A DNA stretch of 64,000 nucleotides from contig JAPOHW010000002.1 of assembly GCA_029979265.1 (NCBI GenBank), positions 88,552-152,551 of the forward strand, written 5' to 3'. Below are positions 34,707 through 43,178 of the stretch, piece after piece; position 1 is the stretch's first letter, and every line of letters begins with the position of its first letter. Origin of the DNA: Actinomycetota bacterium (GTDB lineage: Bacteria > Actinomycetota > Acidimicrobiia > Acidimicrobiales > Aldehydirespiratoraceae). Both the position numbers and the translations under genes were made by a program. The notes beneath the pieces were generated by a model that saw only the letters and a program-made list of their open reading frames with translations, was not told the DNA's origin and made no database searches.

Positions 34707-36196
34707 CAGAGTGTCCTCTCGAACGCCACGATCGCATCGATCTGATCAGCGGTGAGCAGCGCCGGGTACCGGAACTCGACACCCGATCCTGGGCCCATGC
34801 CCGGCCCCTGTGGGTTCGACTCGGTGAGCGGGCCGAACCCGGGCATCTGGCCGTTGCCCCCTGAGCCGCCGCGGCCGTACGCCGCGCCGATGGCCTGGCC
34901 ACGCTCGATGAACGACGCATGACCACCGGCCGTTTCGAACTGGTCGAGCGTCGACCCGCCTCGAAGGTTCGGGCCGAAGAAGCCACCACCCTGCACGTAC
35001 TCGTCGAGAATGGCCTCATCGGTGCCGTTCGTTTCGAGCATGTACGGGCCGGTTGCGTCGAAGCTCCAGCCGTAGGTGTGGCAGCGGGCGCAGCTGTAGG
35101 TGCCCGCTGCGGCCTCGTTCGCAAACAGGATTTCGCCGTACTGCAGATACGCCGCCTGGCCCTCGAACGCATCGGGGGTCGACAGGATCTCGAGGGCGGC
35201 GAACCGCCACTGCTCTTCGTTGCCCTCCTCGGCGAGGGACCCGTCGGCTTCGAGTGCCATGTCCCGGGCGGTCTGCTGCGCCGCCTGCACGTCAGCCCAC
35301 CACGCCTCGAACGCAGCCTGCAGCGGTCCGGCCGCCGCATCGGTCGATGCCCGGAGCGCGTCACGGGCCGCATCGGCAGCATCACACTCCGGCACACCTT
35401 CGACTGCAGCACAGTCGAACCCGAACTCGTCGCGAGCGATGAGGGTGACAGCCCAGGCGGCCTCGTCGGCCGCAGCCTTCGCAGCGCGGAGGTCGACCGC
35501 CCACGGCTCGGTACTCGTTGCCATGATCAGTTCTTTTGCGCCGTCCTCGACACCGCCGGCGACCTGTTCGCGGATCTCCTCCTCGGAAATCTGGATGTCG
35601 CGGATGTAGAAGAGGATTTCCTCGAGTTGCTGGTCGGTGAGCGGACCACCGCCGCCGCCGCCCCACGCTGGCATGACACCGTTGCGGCCATAGTTGAGCG
35701 TGTGGAGCACCTCATCTTCGGTGTAGCGCGACAGCAAGGTGTCCAGTGCAGGCGCTTTCCACGACACCTGGGCGATGAATTCGCCCGATGCTGATGTAAT
35801 CGCCGTGCTGACGGCTCCGCCCGATCCCTCAGAGCCGTGACAACTGACGCACTGGGCCCCCTCGACGTAGATCTCCTCACCGCGGTTGGTGAAGATTCGC
35901 CACGTGTCGACATCGCGCCCCTCATGACGACCTGGTTCGCCCAGCCAGTACAGCGGCAGGGTGACAGCAGTGATGGTGAGCAGCACGAGGCTGGTGCCGA
36001 GGGCGAAGTCGAGCTTCTTGCCCTCGAGTTCCTCGTCGGACAGGTACGGCTTGCGGTTGGAAGCAAGCTCGATCTCGGATCCGATCTCGTCTCGGGCCGA
36101 ACGGATGTTGAAATAGATGTAGACGAGCCCACCGATGAAGACGATCGCCAAGATGACGAGGCCGATGGTTCGTTGTGTTGAGGCGGCGAGCAACAT
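34706..36196 (-). CDS. membrane-anchored diheme cytochrome c of the b6-type complex
   Basis: The 496-residue protein has two N-terminal helices (about 10-30 and 65-85) and two c-type heme sites: CVSCH (Cys116, Cys119, His120) with a plausible distal Met in GVMPAWGG, and CARCH (Cys369, Cys372, His373). Residues about 205-345 between the heme domains are Ala/Glu-rich and helical. The first helix pair with a short acidic loop resembles membrane cytochromes attached to menaquinol:cytochrome c reductases. It would carry electrons from the Rieske protein to a terminal oxidase. It lies 45 bp after the Rieske gene. No oxidase genes are in the window. Confidence 0.83.
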   Translation of the reverse strand: MLLAASTQRTIGLVILAIVFIGGLVYIYFNIRSARDEIGSEIELASNRKPYLSDEELEGKKLDFALGTSLVLLTITAVTLPLYWLGEPGRHEGRDVDTWRIFTNRGEEIYVEGAQCVSCHGSEGSGGAVSTAITSASGEFIAQVSWKAPALDTLLSRYTEDEVLHTLNYGRNGVMPAWGGGGGGPLTDQQLEEILFYIRDIQISEEEIREQVAGGVEDGAKELIMATSTEPWAVDLRAAKAAADEAAWAVTLIARDEFGFDCAAVEGVPECDAADAARDALRASTDAAAGPLQAAFEAWWADVQAAQQTARDMALEADGSLAEEGNEEQWRFAALEILSTPDAFEGQAAYLQYGEILFANEAAAGTYSCARCHTYGWSFDATGPYMLETNGTDEAILDEYVQGGGFFGPNLRGGSTLDQFETAGGHASFIERGQAIGAAYGRGGSGGNGQMPGFGPLTESNPQGPGMGPGSGVEFRYPALLTADQIDAIVAFERTL

Positions 36197-36241
36197 GCGC
36201 GTGACGGAGTTTCTCGGATTCTGGGTCGAAAGTGGTGATTA

Positions 36242-37126
36242 CTAGTGCGAGGACTGGCCGATGCAGTTTGGCCCCTCGGCCTCTTGGCCTGTGGTGTTGG
36301 TGCCGATCGGTGGGCCTTGGATGATTGAACCGGTGTCGACGGTGAGAGCGCCGGACGCATCGACGCTCATGGCGAAGCGATCCATGCCGCGGGGAGCCGG
36401 GCCACCGCGCTTCTCGCCGACTCGGTTGTACTGCGAACCGTGGCAGGGGCACTCGAACCATTGTGAGGTGACGCACTCGGGAACTCGGCAACCGAGGTGA
36501 GGACACTTCTGATAGAGCGCAATGATGCCTCCGTCGAGGCCGAGCTGAAGTCCGGCTTCCATGCCGGCGAGTTCTGGGCCGGAGTAAGCGGTCCGGGCCT
36601 TCTCCACTGCTCCGTTCGGGTACTCCGTGAGCCACATGCGACCCTCGGCGCGGTACAGGAAGCCGTTGCTGTTGCGGATCTCGGACAGCACGTCGCTGAC
36701 GAGACCGACCTTGATCGCCGAACCGAAGCCACCACCGAGCTGCGGCCACAGGAACGCAATGCAGGCCAGGCCGAATCCACCGAGCCCGATCTGCATCATG
36801 AGAACGATCGTCCGGTTGAAGAACTGACGACGGCTGACACCGATGACTTCAGGATCCGGCGGCACGTACGGGGCCGGCGGGGCCGCCTGTCGCGCCGCAA
36901 GCACCAACTCTTTCGATGCGGCCTTGCGCTCGAGGACCTGTGCCTTTTCGACCTGCTTGCCGGTCAGCGCCGCCTCGTCGCCGAGCACGGTCGAGGCTCG
37001 GTCCCGTTTGCGCGTTTCGCTGGACAACACGCCGACGGCTTCGTCGGCATCACGACCCTTGAGGGTCACAAGCGCGGCGAGGCCACCGAGGACCACCAGC
37101 GCGATGAGGGCGATTGCGAGTGCCAT
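36242..37126 (-). CDS. Rieske [2Fe-2S] protein of a quinol:cytochrome c reductase
   Basis: High-potential FeS subunit that takes the first electron from quinol. The 294 residues hold the Rieske ligands CPHLGC (Cys208, His210, disulfide Cys213) and CPCHG (Cys226, disulfide Cys228, His229). A first helix occupies about 3-22. A second, at about 105-128, is preceded by SRRQFFNR, a twin-arginine motif as usual for Rieske proteins. A helical charged linker lies between them. This multi-helix N-terminus resembles actinobacterial QcrA. It sits 15 bp after the subunit IV gene. Confidence 0.93.
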   Translation of the reverse strand: MALAIALIALVVLGGLAALVTLKGRDADEAVGVLSSETRKRDRASTVLGDEAALTGKQVEKAQVLERKAASKELVLAARQAAPPAPYVPPDPEVIGVSRRQFFNRTIVLMMQIGLGGFGLACIAFLWPQLGGGFGSAIKVGLVSDVLSEIRNSNGFLYRAEGRMWLTEYPNGAVEKARTAYSGPELAGMEAGLQLGLDGGIIALYQKCPHLGCRVPECVTSQWFECPCHGSQYNRVGEKRGGPAPRGMDRFAMSVDASGALTVDTGSIIQGPPIGTNTTGQEAEGPNCIGQSSH

Positions 37127-37141
37127 TGGTTATCTCCTCGA

Positions 37142-37927
37142 TCAGAGCTCGAAGAACAGGCCGGCTTCCCAGGGGAAGACGAAGTTGAAACCAGGACCTC
37201 TGAAGAACGAGCCGATCATCACGAGCACGGCCCAGAACATCAGGTGCACGGTCATGAGCGAGATCGCAAATTTGCGGTCTTCGGGTTTCGGGGACGGATT
37301 GCGGTCGATGTAGGGCGCAAACATGAGGATGAAGAGGCCGATACCCGGGATGGTCACACCGGCAACCATCGGGTGGAACATCGTGAGGAGCTCCTGCAGA
37401 CCGAGGAAGTACCACGGCGCCTTCGAGGGGTTCGGGGTCTCGTTGAAGTTGGCGAGTTCGAGCAGTGGAGCATTGACGAAGATCGAGAAGATCAGGGTGA
37501 ATGCCGTGATGAACAGCGCAGCAGCGAACTCGACCACGAGCAGGTGAGGCCAGGTGTGGACCTTGTCCTGCGGGAGCGCCTTGACGTCCTGGATCGAGCC
37601 GGACTTGACGACGGTGAGCAGGCGTTGCGTGTGGCCACCCGGACCGGTCGGGACCGGGCCACCGGCTGCCGAGACGGGTGCAGCAGCAGTCGGCGCAGTG
37701 GCGACAGCGACGCCACCACCAGCCTCGTCGCCACCCTCGGCCTTGGCCTTTGCGGCACGTGATCGCTCGAGCAGATGCGCCGGGATCTTGCTGGCCGCTT
37801 CCTGTTGCTCGGCCGTCAACTCCTCGGCGGGAGCCTCCGCCGGGGCATCGGCCGCTGCCTTTGCGGCCGCAGCCTTGGCGCGAGCCTCTTCGGCCCGCTT
37901 CCGGAGATGTTCGGGGACTTCGGTCAT
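37142..37927 (-). CDS. cytochrome b C-terminal half (subunit IV-like) with long Ala-rich N-terminal extension
   Basis: Corresponds to subunit IV of b6f or the C-terminal half of bc1 cytochrome b. About 261 residues: membrane helices at about 128-150, 175-205 and 222-245, and the Qo-site motif KAPWYFLGLQEL at about 168-179 in place of PEWY. The first 100 residues are a hydrophilic Ala/Glu/Lys extension that starts TEVPEHLRKRAEEARAKA and repeats the theme at about 48 (IPAHLLERSRAAKAKAEG). The same N-terminal motif opens the divergent cytochrome c at 39923. Split cytochrome b is typical of b6f-type complexes. It follows the b6-type gene by 18 bp. Confidence 0.9.
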   Translation of the reverse strand: MTEVPEHLRKRAEEARAKAAAAKAAADAPAEAPAEELTAEQQEAASKIPAHLLERSRAAKAKAEGGDEAGGGVAVATAPTAAAPVSAAGGPVPTGPGGHTQRLLTVVKSGSIQDVKALPQDKVHTWPHLLVVEFAAALFITAFTLIFSIFVNAPLLELANFNETPNPSKAPWYFLGLQELLTMFHPMVAGVTIPGIGLFILMFAPYIDRNPSPKPEDRKFAISLMTVHLMFWAVLVMIGSFFRGPGFNFVFPWEAGLFFEL

Positions 37928-37945
37928 CGATGTCTCTCCTTCGTC

Positions 37946-38740
37946 CTAGAGCGGACCTGAAATGCCGCCGTCCTTGCGCACCCGCCAGAAGTGGATCGCC
38001 ATGAAGATGACGAGCACGAACGGAAGCAACAGGACGTGGAGCACGTACCAACGCAACAAGGTGTCGGTGCCGATCTCGACGCCGCCGAGCAGCACGAAAC
38101 GGACCTGTTCACCGAAGACCGGTGTGTACCCCATCATGTTGGTACCCACCGTCACCGCCCAGAGCGCCAATTGGTCCCAGGGCAGGAGGTAGCCGGTGAA
38201 CGAGAGCAGCAGGGTGAACTGCAGCAGATTGACGCCGATCACCCAGTTGAACTCTCGCGGGGGCTTGTAGGCGCCGTGATAGAAGACACGCGCCATGTGC
38301 AAGAAGACCGTCAAGACCATGAGGTGTGCCCCCCATCGATGCATGTTTCGCACCAGGAGCCCGAAGGTCACGGAGTTCTGCAGGGTGTAGATGTCGTCCC
38401 AGGCCGCAGCGGCGGTGGGGCGGTAGAAGAACATCAAGAAGATGCCGGTGACCGTCAGCAGAATGAAGAGGAAGAAGCTCAGGCCGCCGAGGCACAGGGT
38501 GTAGCTCACCTTGACCGCATGCCGCTTCACTTTCACCGGATGCAGGTGGTACAGCACCGAGTTCATGATCACGTAACTGCGATTACGAGGGCTGTCGGTG
38601 TAGCCCTTCCGGAAGATGGACCCGGGGCGGAAGATGGAGTTCCAGGCCTGACTGCCCTGCACCTGGTCGGTGAGGTTCGCCATCTGGTCCTGCACCCGCT
38701 GGGGTAGCGGTTTCTTGACTTCGTCGTCGGTGGTAGCCAT
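37946..38740 (-). CDS. b6-type cytochrome b N-terminal half with the heme c-prime cysteine
   Basis: Four-helix diheme b subunit, 264 residues. Heme ligand pairs are His134/His148 and His235/His250; the 14 and 15 residue spacing is that of b6 rather than bc1. Cys83 in YTLCLGG aligns with the cysteine of cytochrome b6 that covalently binds heme ci (c-prime) next to the quinone-reduction site. LMFFYRPT after the first helix is also b6-like. The N-terminal 75 residues are an amphipathic extension. Preceded by the ferredoxin gene (29 bp gap). Confidence 0.93.
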   Translation of the reverse strand: MATTDDEVKKPLPQRVQDQMANLTDQVQGSQAWNSIFRPGSIFRKGYTDSPRNRSYVIMNSVLYHLHPVKVKRHAVKVSYTLCLGGLSFFLFILLTVTGIFLMFFYRPTAAAAWDDIYTLQNSVTFGLLVRNMHRWGAHLMVLTVFLHMARVFYHGAYKPPREFNWVIGVNLLQFTLLLSFTGYLLPWDQLALWAVTVGTNMMGYTPVFGEQVRFVLLGGVEIGTDTLLRWYVLHVLLLPFVLVIFMAIHFWRVRKDGGISGPL

Positions 38741-38769
38741 TGAACTTTGGTTTCTCCCGCGTGCTCGGC

Positions 38770-39186
38770 TCAGCCGAGACGCATTCCGTATCCGTAGCCG
38801 TGTGAGTTGGTTCGTTGGTGGGCATCGCCTCCCGCGGCAGGATCACCGATCTTGCCGAGGATGATGACGCCCGTGGGGCAGCGATCGACGCAGAGTGCGC
38901 AACGGGTGCACACGTCGTCATCGATCGTGAAGATCACGTTGTCGTTCGGGTCGTCGCCGGGAAGTTCGGTTCCGATCGCCTCGTCGACGGCGTCGGGGCG
39001 CACCATGTGGATGCACTTCCACGGGCAGATGTCGACGCAGCCTTCGCACATGATGCATTCGGACTGGTCGATGTGGATGAACTGCTTCGGCTTGACCTGC
39101 GAGGTAAGCCACGCAGCGTCGACCTGCTGGAGCACGTAGTCGTCGCGGAACTCCGGAAGCGGAGGGTTCGCATCGGTCGTGGTCAC
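38770..39186 (-). CDS. 2x[4Fe-4S] ferredoxin co-transcribed with the b6-type complex
   Basis: Soluble-looking 138-residue 8Fe ferredoxin. The first cluster site is Cys44, 47, 50, 54 with an additional Cys58; the second is Cys93, 96, 99, 103. A 35-residue hydrophilic stretch separates the sites, longer than in classic bacterial ferredoxins. There is no membrane helix. The start is GTG at 39186, overlapping the previous stop as GTGA, implying coupled translation. A ferredoxin inside a b6-type operon suggests an alternative electron entry to the quinone pool, or the donor for the complex I that lacks NuoE/F/G. Both are inference. Confidence 0.9.
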   Translation of the reverse strand: MTTTDANPPLPEFRDDYVLQQVDAAWLTSQVKPKQFIHIDQSECIMCEGCVDICPWKCIHMVRPDAVDEAIGTELPGDDPNDNVIFTIDDDVCTRCALCVDRCPTGVIILGKIGDPAAGGDAHQRTNSHGYGYGMRLG

Positions 39187-39635
39187 GACTCTGCCCCCTC
39201 TTTCACCAACGGGCGACCGAACTGGCTTCGCTGGACCGGCTTCTCGGCCTGCTGCTCGCCGCGCTTTTGCCAGGCGGACCACATCCAGATGTTGCCGCCG
39301 AGGGCAACGATGTAGATGCCCACCGCGATGAGGTCGCGCACCACGATGTAGTTGATACGGATCGGCGACCACCCGCCGTCTTCCTGGCTCTTCAGGATCT
39401 CACCGGGTCCGTACAGGATCTTGTCGACCCGCCAGTTGAGTTCGTTGTCGGCCCACGTCAGCCACTGGTGGGGAACAACGCCGTACACCCAGAACATCAG
39501 GAAGAAGACGACCAGAGAACCCACCATCGCCTCGCCCCAGGTCACGACTTGGTCGATGGGTCGGCGCTTCTGATACGCGAGGATGCCACCCACGACCACG
39601 GCGGTGACGATCAGAGATGTCACGAAAGCGACCAC
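39183..39635 (-). CDS. small membrane protein heading the b6-type/complex I operon
   Basis: No family recognised. The 150 residues contain a helix at 4-21, a second at about 36-54 and a third at about 98-118. Between the second and third lies an extracytoplasmic loop with four Trp residues and a charged C-terminal tail. Start is GTG at 39635 with an AGGAG ribosome site about 7 nt upstream. It is the first gene after the predicted Rex-regulated promoter and overlaps the ferredoxin gene by 4 nt. The position suggests it anchors the ferredoxin to the membrane complex (inference). Confidence 0.75.
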   Translation of the reverse strand: MVAFVTSLIVTAVVVGGILAYQKRRPIDQVVTWGEAMVGSLVVFFLMFWVYGVVPHQWLTWADNELNWRVDKILYGPGEILKSQEDGGWSPIRINYIVVRDLIAVGIYIVALGGNIWMWSAWQKRGEQQAEKPVQRSQFGRPLVKEGAES

Positions 39636-39661
39636 GCTTCGACTCCTGATGGCAGGACAGG

Positions 39662-39678
39662 TTCACGGACTTCGTGAA
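39662..39678. repeat. perfect inverted repeat in the b6-operon promoter region
   Basis: TTCACG-GACTT-CGTGAA has perfect 6-bp arms and lies 27 bp upstream of the GTG at 39635, overlapping the predicted Rex site. It could be part of a compound operator or a second regulator site. By eye only. Confidence 0.45.
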
Positions 39679-39694
39679 TCCATGCACAAGTGTA
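39672..39694 (-). promoter_or_regulatory. predicted Rex operator and -10 box of the b6-type/complex I operon
   Basis: On the minus strand TTGTGCA-TGGA-TTCACGA (39672-39689) matches the Rex consensus TTGTGAA-N4-TTCACAA at 12 of 14 arm positions. It shares the unusual C at arm position 6 with the plus-strand reading of the site upstream of rex. A -10-like TACACT lies at 39689-39694, so the transcription start would fall inside the operator, a normal repressor geometry. No good -35 is visible. The divergent cytochrome c gene could share the control. Confidence 0.62.
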
Positions 39695-39922
39695 GACCTT
39701 TCGGACAGTCGCCCTCGGGTCCGGCACAAGGTTTATCACGCAGTTTTTCGATACCAGACATCCGGCGGGCAGCAAAATGCGGTGCCGGAAATTCATCCGA
39801 TGATTCCGCTCCGGCTTGGTTGGACGTGCGACACTGCCTCTATCCTCTCGGGGGCGACTGTCGCGCCTTCGTGTGGCATCACCGCATCCTCTTGTAGCCC
39901 GTCCCATCCAGCGGAGACCCTG

Positions 39923-40720
39923 GTGACCGAAGTACCCGAGCACCTCCTACAGCGAGCAGCCGAGGCACGCGCTCGCCTGACCGGTGCCCCTGCGCCCGAG
40001 TCGGCGGACGGCGACGCCGCTCCAGCTGCTGCAGTCCCGGCTGCGGTGACACCGGATCCGACCCCTGCCGTCCCCGAGGAGCCCAAGGCCCCCGAGCCTG
40101 TGGCGCCCTACGTTGAAGCCGGCCTTCGCCGCAAGACCATGCCGGTCTGGATCATCCCCGTGCTGGTCTTCATGCCGTTCTGGGCGATCTACTACGTCGG
40201 CTACCTCGAAAATCCCCCGGTCACCGGTGGCTTCGCCTTCGAGGGCGGAGAGGCCTACGGCGTCCAGTGCGCCGGCTGCCACGGTGGGGCTGGTGGCGGT
40301 GGCACCGGCCGTCAGCTCAGTGGCGGCGAAGTGATCGCCACGTTCCCCGCAACCGACGAGGGCGTTGCCCAGATGGTCTACTGGGTCGCCAGTGGCACGG
40401 CTGGTGCCGTCGACGGCGTGTACGGCGACCCGGATCGCCCCGGTGGCCAACGTGAGGCTGGTTCGTTCGGCGTGATGGGCGGCTTCGGAGGCGGCCTCTC
40501 GACCGAGGAACTCGCTGCGGTCGTCTATCACGAGCGCTCCTCGTTCGGTGAACTCGATGCCGAGACGATCGAGCACGAACTCCACCTCCTCGAGGAACTG
40601 GTGCATGTGGTCGACGAAGCAGGCGAGAGCTTCGACGGAGCATCCCTCGACAACGTCCGGCTCTGGGTCGACGCAGCAAGCGCCAAGCTCGCCGCAGAGA
40701 CCGAAATGGCTGCCGAGTAG
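39923..40720 (+). CDS. membrane-anchored monoheme cytochrome c
   Basis: The 265 residues start with a hydrophilic Ala/Pro-rich region (1-70) opening TEVPEHLLQRAAEARARL, then one membrane helix (about 74-92) and a cytochrome c domain with CAGCH (Cys116, Cys119, His120). A Gly-rich stretch follows, with a possible distal Met in GVMGGFGGG. The C-terminal 70 residues are acidic and helical. GTG at 39923 has a GGAG site about 7 nt upstream. It is divergent from the b6-type operon. The nearly identical N-terminal motif in this protein and subunit IV suggests they bind the same partner or form one complex. Probable role: electron carrier to an oxidase. Confidence 0.85.
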   Translation: MTEVPEHLLQRAAEARARLTGAPAPESADGDAAPAAAVPAAVTPDPTPAVPEEPKAPEPVAPYVEAGLRRKTMPVWIIPVLVFMPFWAIYYVGYLENPPVTGGFAFEGGEAYGVQCAGCHGGAGGGGTGRQLSGGEVIATFPATDEGVAQMVYWVASGTAGAVDGVYGDPDRPGGQREAGSFGVMGGFGGGLSTEELAAVVYHERSSFGELDAETIEHELHLLEELVHVVDEAGESFDGASLDNVRLWVDAASAKLAAETEMAAE

Positions 40721-40747
40721 CCGACGCGGTTTCCGGCCCCGGGTCGG

Positions 40748-41389
40748 TCAGTCGTCGATCAGCCCCGCACCTGCTCCACGCAGACGGGATGATTCGGTGT
40801 CGGGGGCATAGGTCCGGTGGGCGTACGCCTCGAGGCGAGCCCAGGCCGCCGGGTCGACGGCCCACCCGTCGACTGGTGCCGCCAGCTGCTCACCATCGAG
40901 ACGACCGGGCTCGACGGTGACCGCCGCCTCGACCACGCCCAAGGACCCGCATCCTGTGGCCCCGCCCGCCCCGACCCCGAGCGTTGCGTCTTCCCACGAC
41001 GCAACCAGCGCAGTCCGGGTGCGGATCGCCACACTCGCCAGCGCAGCGCCCAGGAGCAGCGGCTGCCGGATCCGGCCGAGTTCCGCACGCCCGGCCACGA
41101 GCCGTTCCGGGAGGTCGGCACACACTGCGCCGACCACGACAGGATCGAGCACGGTCGGATGGTCGACCCACGAAAGTCCGACGTCGGGAGGGGCAACCTC
41201 GGCGTGGGGGCGGCCATCACGCCACTCGAGAAGGTCGGCCAGAACCTCCGGCCCGGGGAGTCCATGATCGGCAAGCCACCGGGCCGCCCGACCGGCGTCC
41301 GATGCCAGACCCCACGGCATCCCCACACCCTTGGCCGCCTTTGTTGCCATGGCGTCGATTTCGTTCGAGGACAGCACCAGGGCGGTCAC
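40748..41389 (-). CDS. DUF3726-family protein
   Basis: The 213-residue soluble protein opens LSSNEIDAMATKAAKGVGMPWGLA in outline (residues 5-28) and continues AGRAARWLADHGLPG, which I recognise as the DUF3726 family; the biochemical role is unknown. There is no transmembrane segment or metal motif. GTG at 41389 overlaps the stop of the upstream 566-residue gene as GTGA, so the two are translated together. Homologues are found in catabolic gene clusters with Ldh-type oxidoreductases and dipeptidases (from memory), which matches the genes at 43229-45251. Confidence 0.75.
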   Translation of the reverse strand: MTALVLSSNEIDAMATKAAKGVGMPWGLASDAGRAARWLADHGLPGPEVLADLLEWRDGRPHAEVAPPDVGLSWVDHPTVLDPVVVGAVCADLPERLVAGRAELGRIRQPLLLGAALASVAIRTRTALVASWEDATLGVGAGGATGCGSLGVVEAAVTVEPGRLDGEQLAAPVDGWAVDPAAWARLEAYAHRTYAPDTESSRLRGAGAGLIDD

Positions 41390-43086
41390 CGCGTCCGTTC
41401 CGCCTCGAGCGGCGGGTAGCACCAGTCGTCGACGGTCGCTTCGAGGAGACCGTCGAGCTCGTCCGGGAACGGAGCGTGGCGGAACATGATGATGCGAACC
41501 CACCGATCGGACCTCGGGTCGAAGTGGGTGGCCCCGAAATACGAGAGCTTGCAGCGAAGCATGTCGATCGGCAAGACATCGGACGAGATCGTATTTTCAC
41601 GGATCTCGGCGTACGGGAAGGCAATCGACTGCTGCACCCGTCGGGTCACGAATCGGTGCTCGGGATGGGCCAGCAGGAACGCCGCAACACTCGGCTCACC
41701 GTCCCAGGCCACCAAGTCGGCGTGCAGCCGAGCAGCATCGCGACCGGGAGCCAGCGGCGATTCGTAGGGTTCGATGACCTCCTCGTGGCGTTCGCCCATT
41801 CGGGGCTCCAGTTTGTCTTCCGACACGTACCAGGCCCGTGCCGTCTCGTCGAGATCGGTCCAGTCGATCCCGAGCGCCCAGCCGTACAGGTCGGTGACCA
41901 GCGCCGTGAGGTCATCGGTGGTCATCGAGCCATCGATGTCGAATACGGTGTCCTCGTCGGCGCCCATCTCGGTGGCGAGGTCGTCGACCAGAGCACCGTA
42001 CGGTTCGAGCACGAGCGACACGAGTTGTTCCTGGCCCTCCAGACCGAGCGAATCTTCCGCCCAGCGAACCACGCGATCCCAGGGCTCGGCGCCTGCCACG
42101 ATCTCGGGAGCGACCGCACGGAGTGCATCGAGGTCGGCGACCAGCGTTGCGACCTTCTCGACCTGAAGCTCGTGCACCGACCGCCAACCAGCAGCGTTGA
42201 GGCGTGCCCGTTCGAGAAGCTCGAGGAAGCGAGCCTGTGCGTGCGGTTCCGCCTCCGGCAGTGCCCGAACCCGCGCAAGTGCAGTCTCCCGTGCGACGAT
42301 CCAGTTGCTGAACAGCGACGGATGATTGATCACGAACGGCGCCATGCCAAGCCCGGTGGCATTTCCGACCCCGAGCGTTCGCCGCAGTGCCGGTTCCATC
42401 GCCACGGCGGTCGACGGTGAACGACGCTGGGCAAGATACTCCACGAGGTCGAGCGAGAAGGCCCTGATCAAGAAGACAGTCAGCATCTCGGCCTGGAACG
42501 GGCCTGCCAGCTCAGGACGGTCGGCGATCCGCTCACGGTCGGCCAGACCGAACTTCCCCGATCCGTAGACGGCGGTCGTGCGCATGAGGTAGCCGACCTC
42601 GTCGAGCATGGCGGAGTCGGGTTGCTCGCCGGCCGCAAGGCGGTCGACAACATGGTCGAACAGGCGCACCGATCGATTGGCACGGGACAGCGTCAACTCA
42701 CGCGCCGACACCCGTCCGGCCTCCTGCAGCGGCACATTCGCGGCGAGGCGATCGATGGTTGCCGGATCGACGACACCATCGACAAGGGCGAAGGTCGCAT
42801 CCCAGGCCTGGGCGATCACCCGATCGGAGCGCTGATCGGCCGCCAGATCATGGCCAAAGGCGACCAGGCTATAGGTGCGCTCCGGGCCACGGGCCTCGTA
42901 GACGGCGACTCCTACCCCCGGCGGGTCGATGTCGAACCGTACGCGCTCGACGGTCCACTTTTCTCGCACGAGTCGACGAAGCAGGACCCGCATGAACGAC
43001 AGCCGCGACTGGTGGAACGACCCGAGCCGGGCGAGCTTCATCACGGTGTCGGGCGGGCGGAGTTCCACCGCCGGAGAAGACTGCAC
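41386..43086 (-). CDS. uncharacterised 566-residue protein coupled to DUF3726
   Basis: I do not recognise a family. The protein is acidic, soluble and mostly helical, without signal peptide, membrane segment or cofactor motif. Notable stretches are GMAPFVINHPSLFSNWIVARE (about 268-288, cited by position), MTTDDLTALVTDLYGWALGI and the C-terminal CKLSYFGATHFDPRSDRWV. GTG at 43086 is chosen because the frame upstream is Ser/Arg-rich and antisense to the dipeptidase promoter region. It is divergent from the dipeptidase gene (142 bp between starts, containing a leader ORF) and overlaps the DUF3726 gene by 4 nt. It could be a large partner of DUF3726. Confidence 0.7.
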   Translation of the reverse strand: MQSSPAVELRPPDTVMKLARLGSFHQSRLSFMRVLLRRLVREKWTVERVRFDIDPPGVGVAVYEARGPERTYSLVAFGHDLAADQRSDRVIAQAWDATFALVDGVVDPATIDRLAANVPLQEAGRVSARELTLSRANRSVRLFDHVVDRLAAGEQPDSAMLDEVGYLMRTTAVYGSGKFGLADRERIADRPELAGPFQAEMLTVFLIRAFSLDLVEYLAQRRSPSTAVAMEPALRRTLGVGNATGLGMAPFVINHPSLFSNWIVARETALARVRALPEAEPHAQARFLELLERARLNAAGWRSVHELQVEKVATLVADLDALRAVAPEIVAGAEPWDRVVRWAEDSLGLEGQEQLVSLVLEPYGALVDDLATEMGADEDTVFDIDGSMTTDDLTALVTDLYGWALGIDWTDLDETARAWYVSEDKLEPRMGERHEEVIEPYESPLAPGRDAARLHADLVAWDGEPSVAAFLLAHPEHRFVTRRVQQSIAFPYAEIRENTISSDVLPIDMLRCKLSYFGATHFDPRSDRWVRIIMFRHAPFPDELDGLLEATVDDWCYPPLEAERTR

Positions 43087-43178
43087 CCAAACAACGTAGC
43101 TTCGACCCGTGCGGTTCAACACCGCTAGATTCCGACGAGAGGGGCGCGCCGGTCGCGTCGAGGATGAGGGAGACACAC

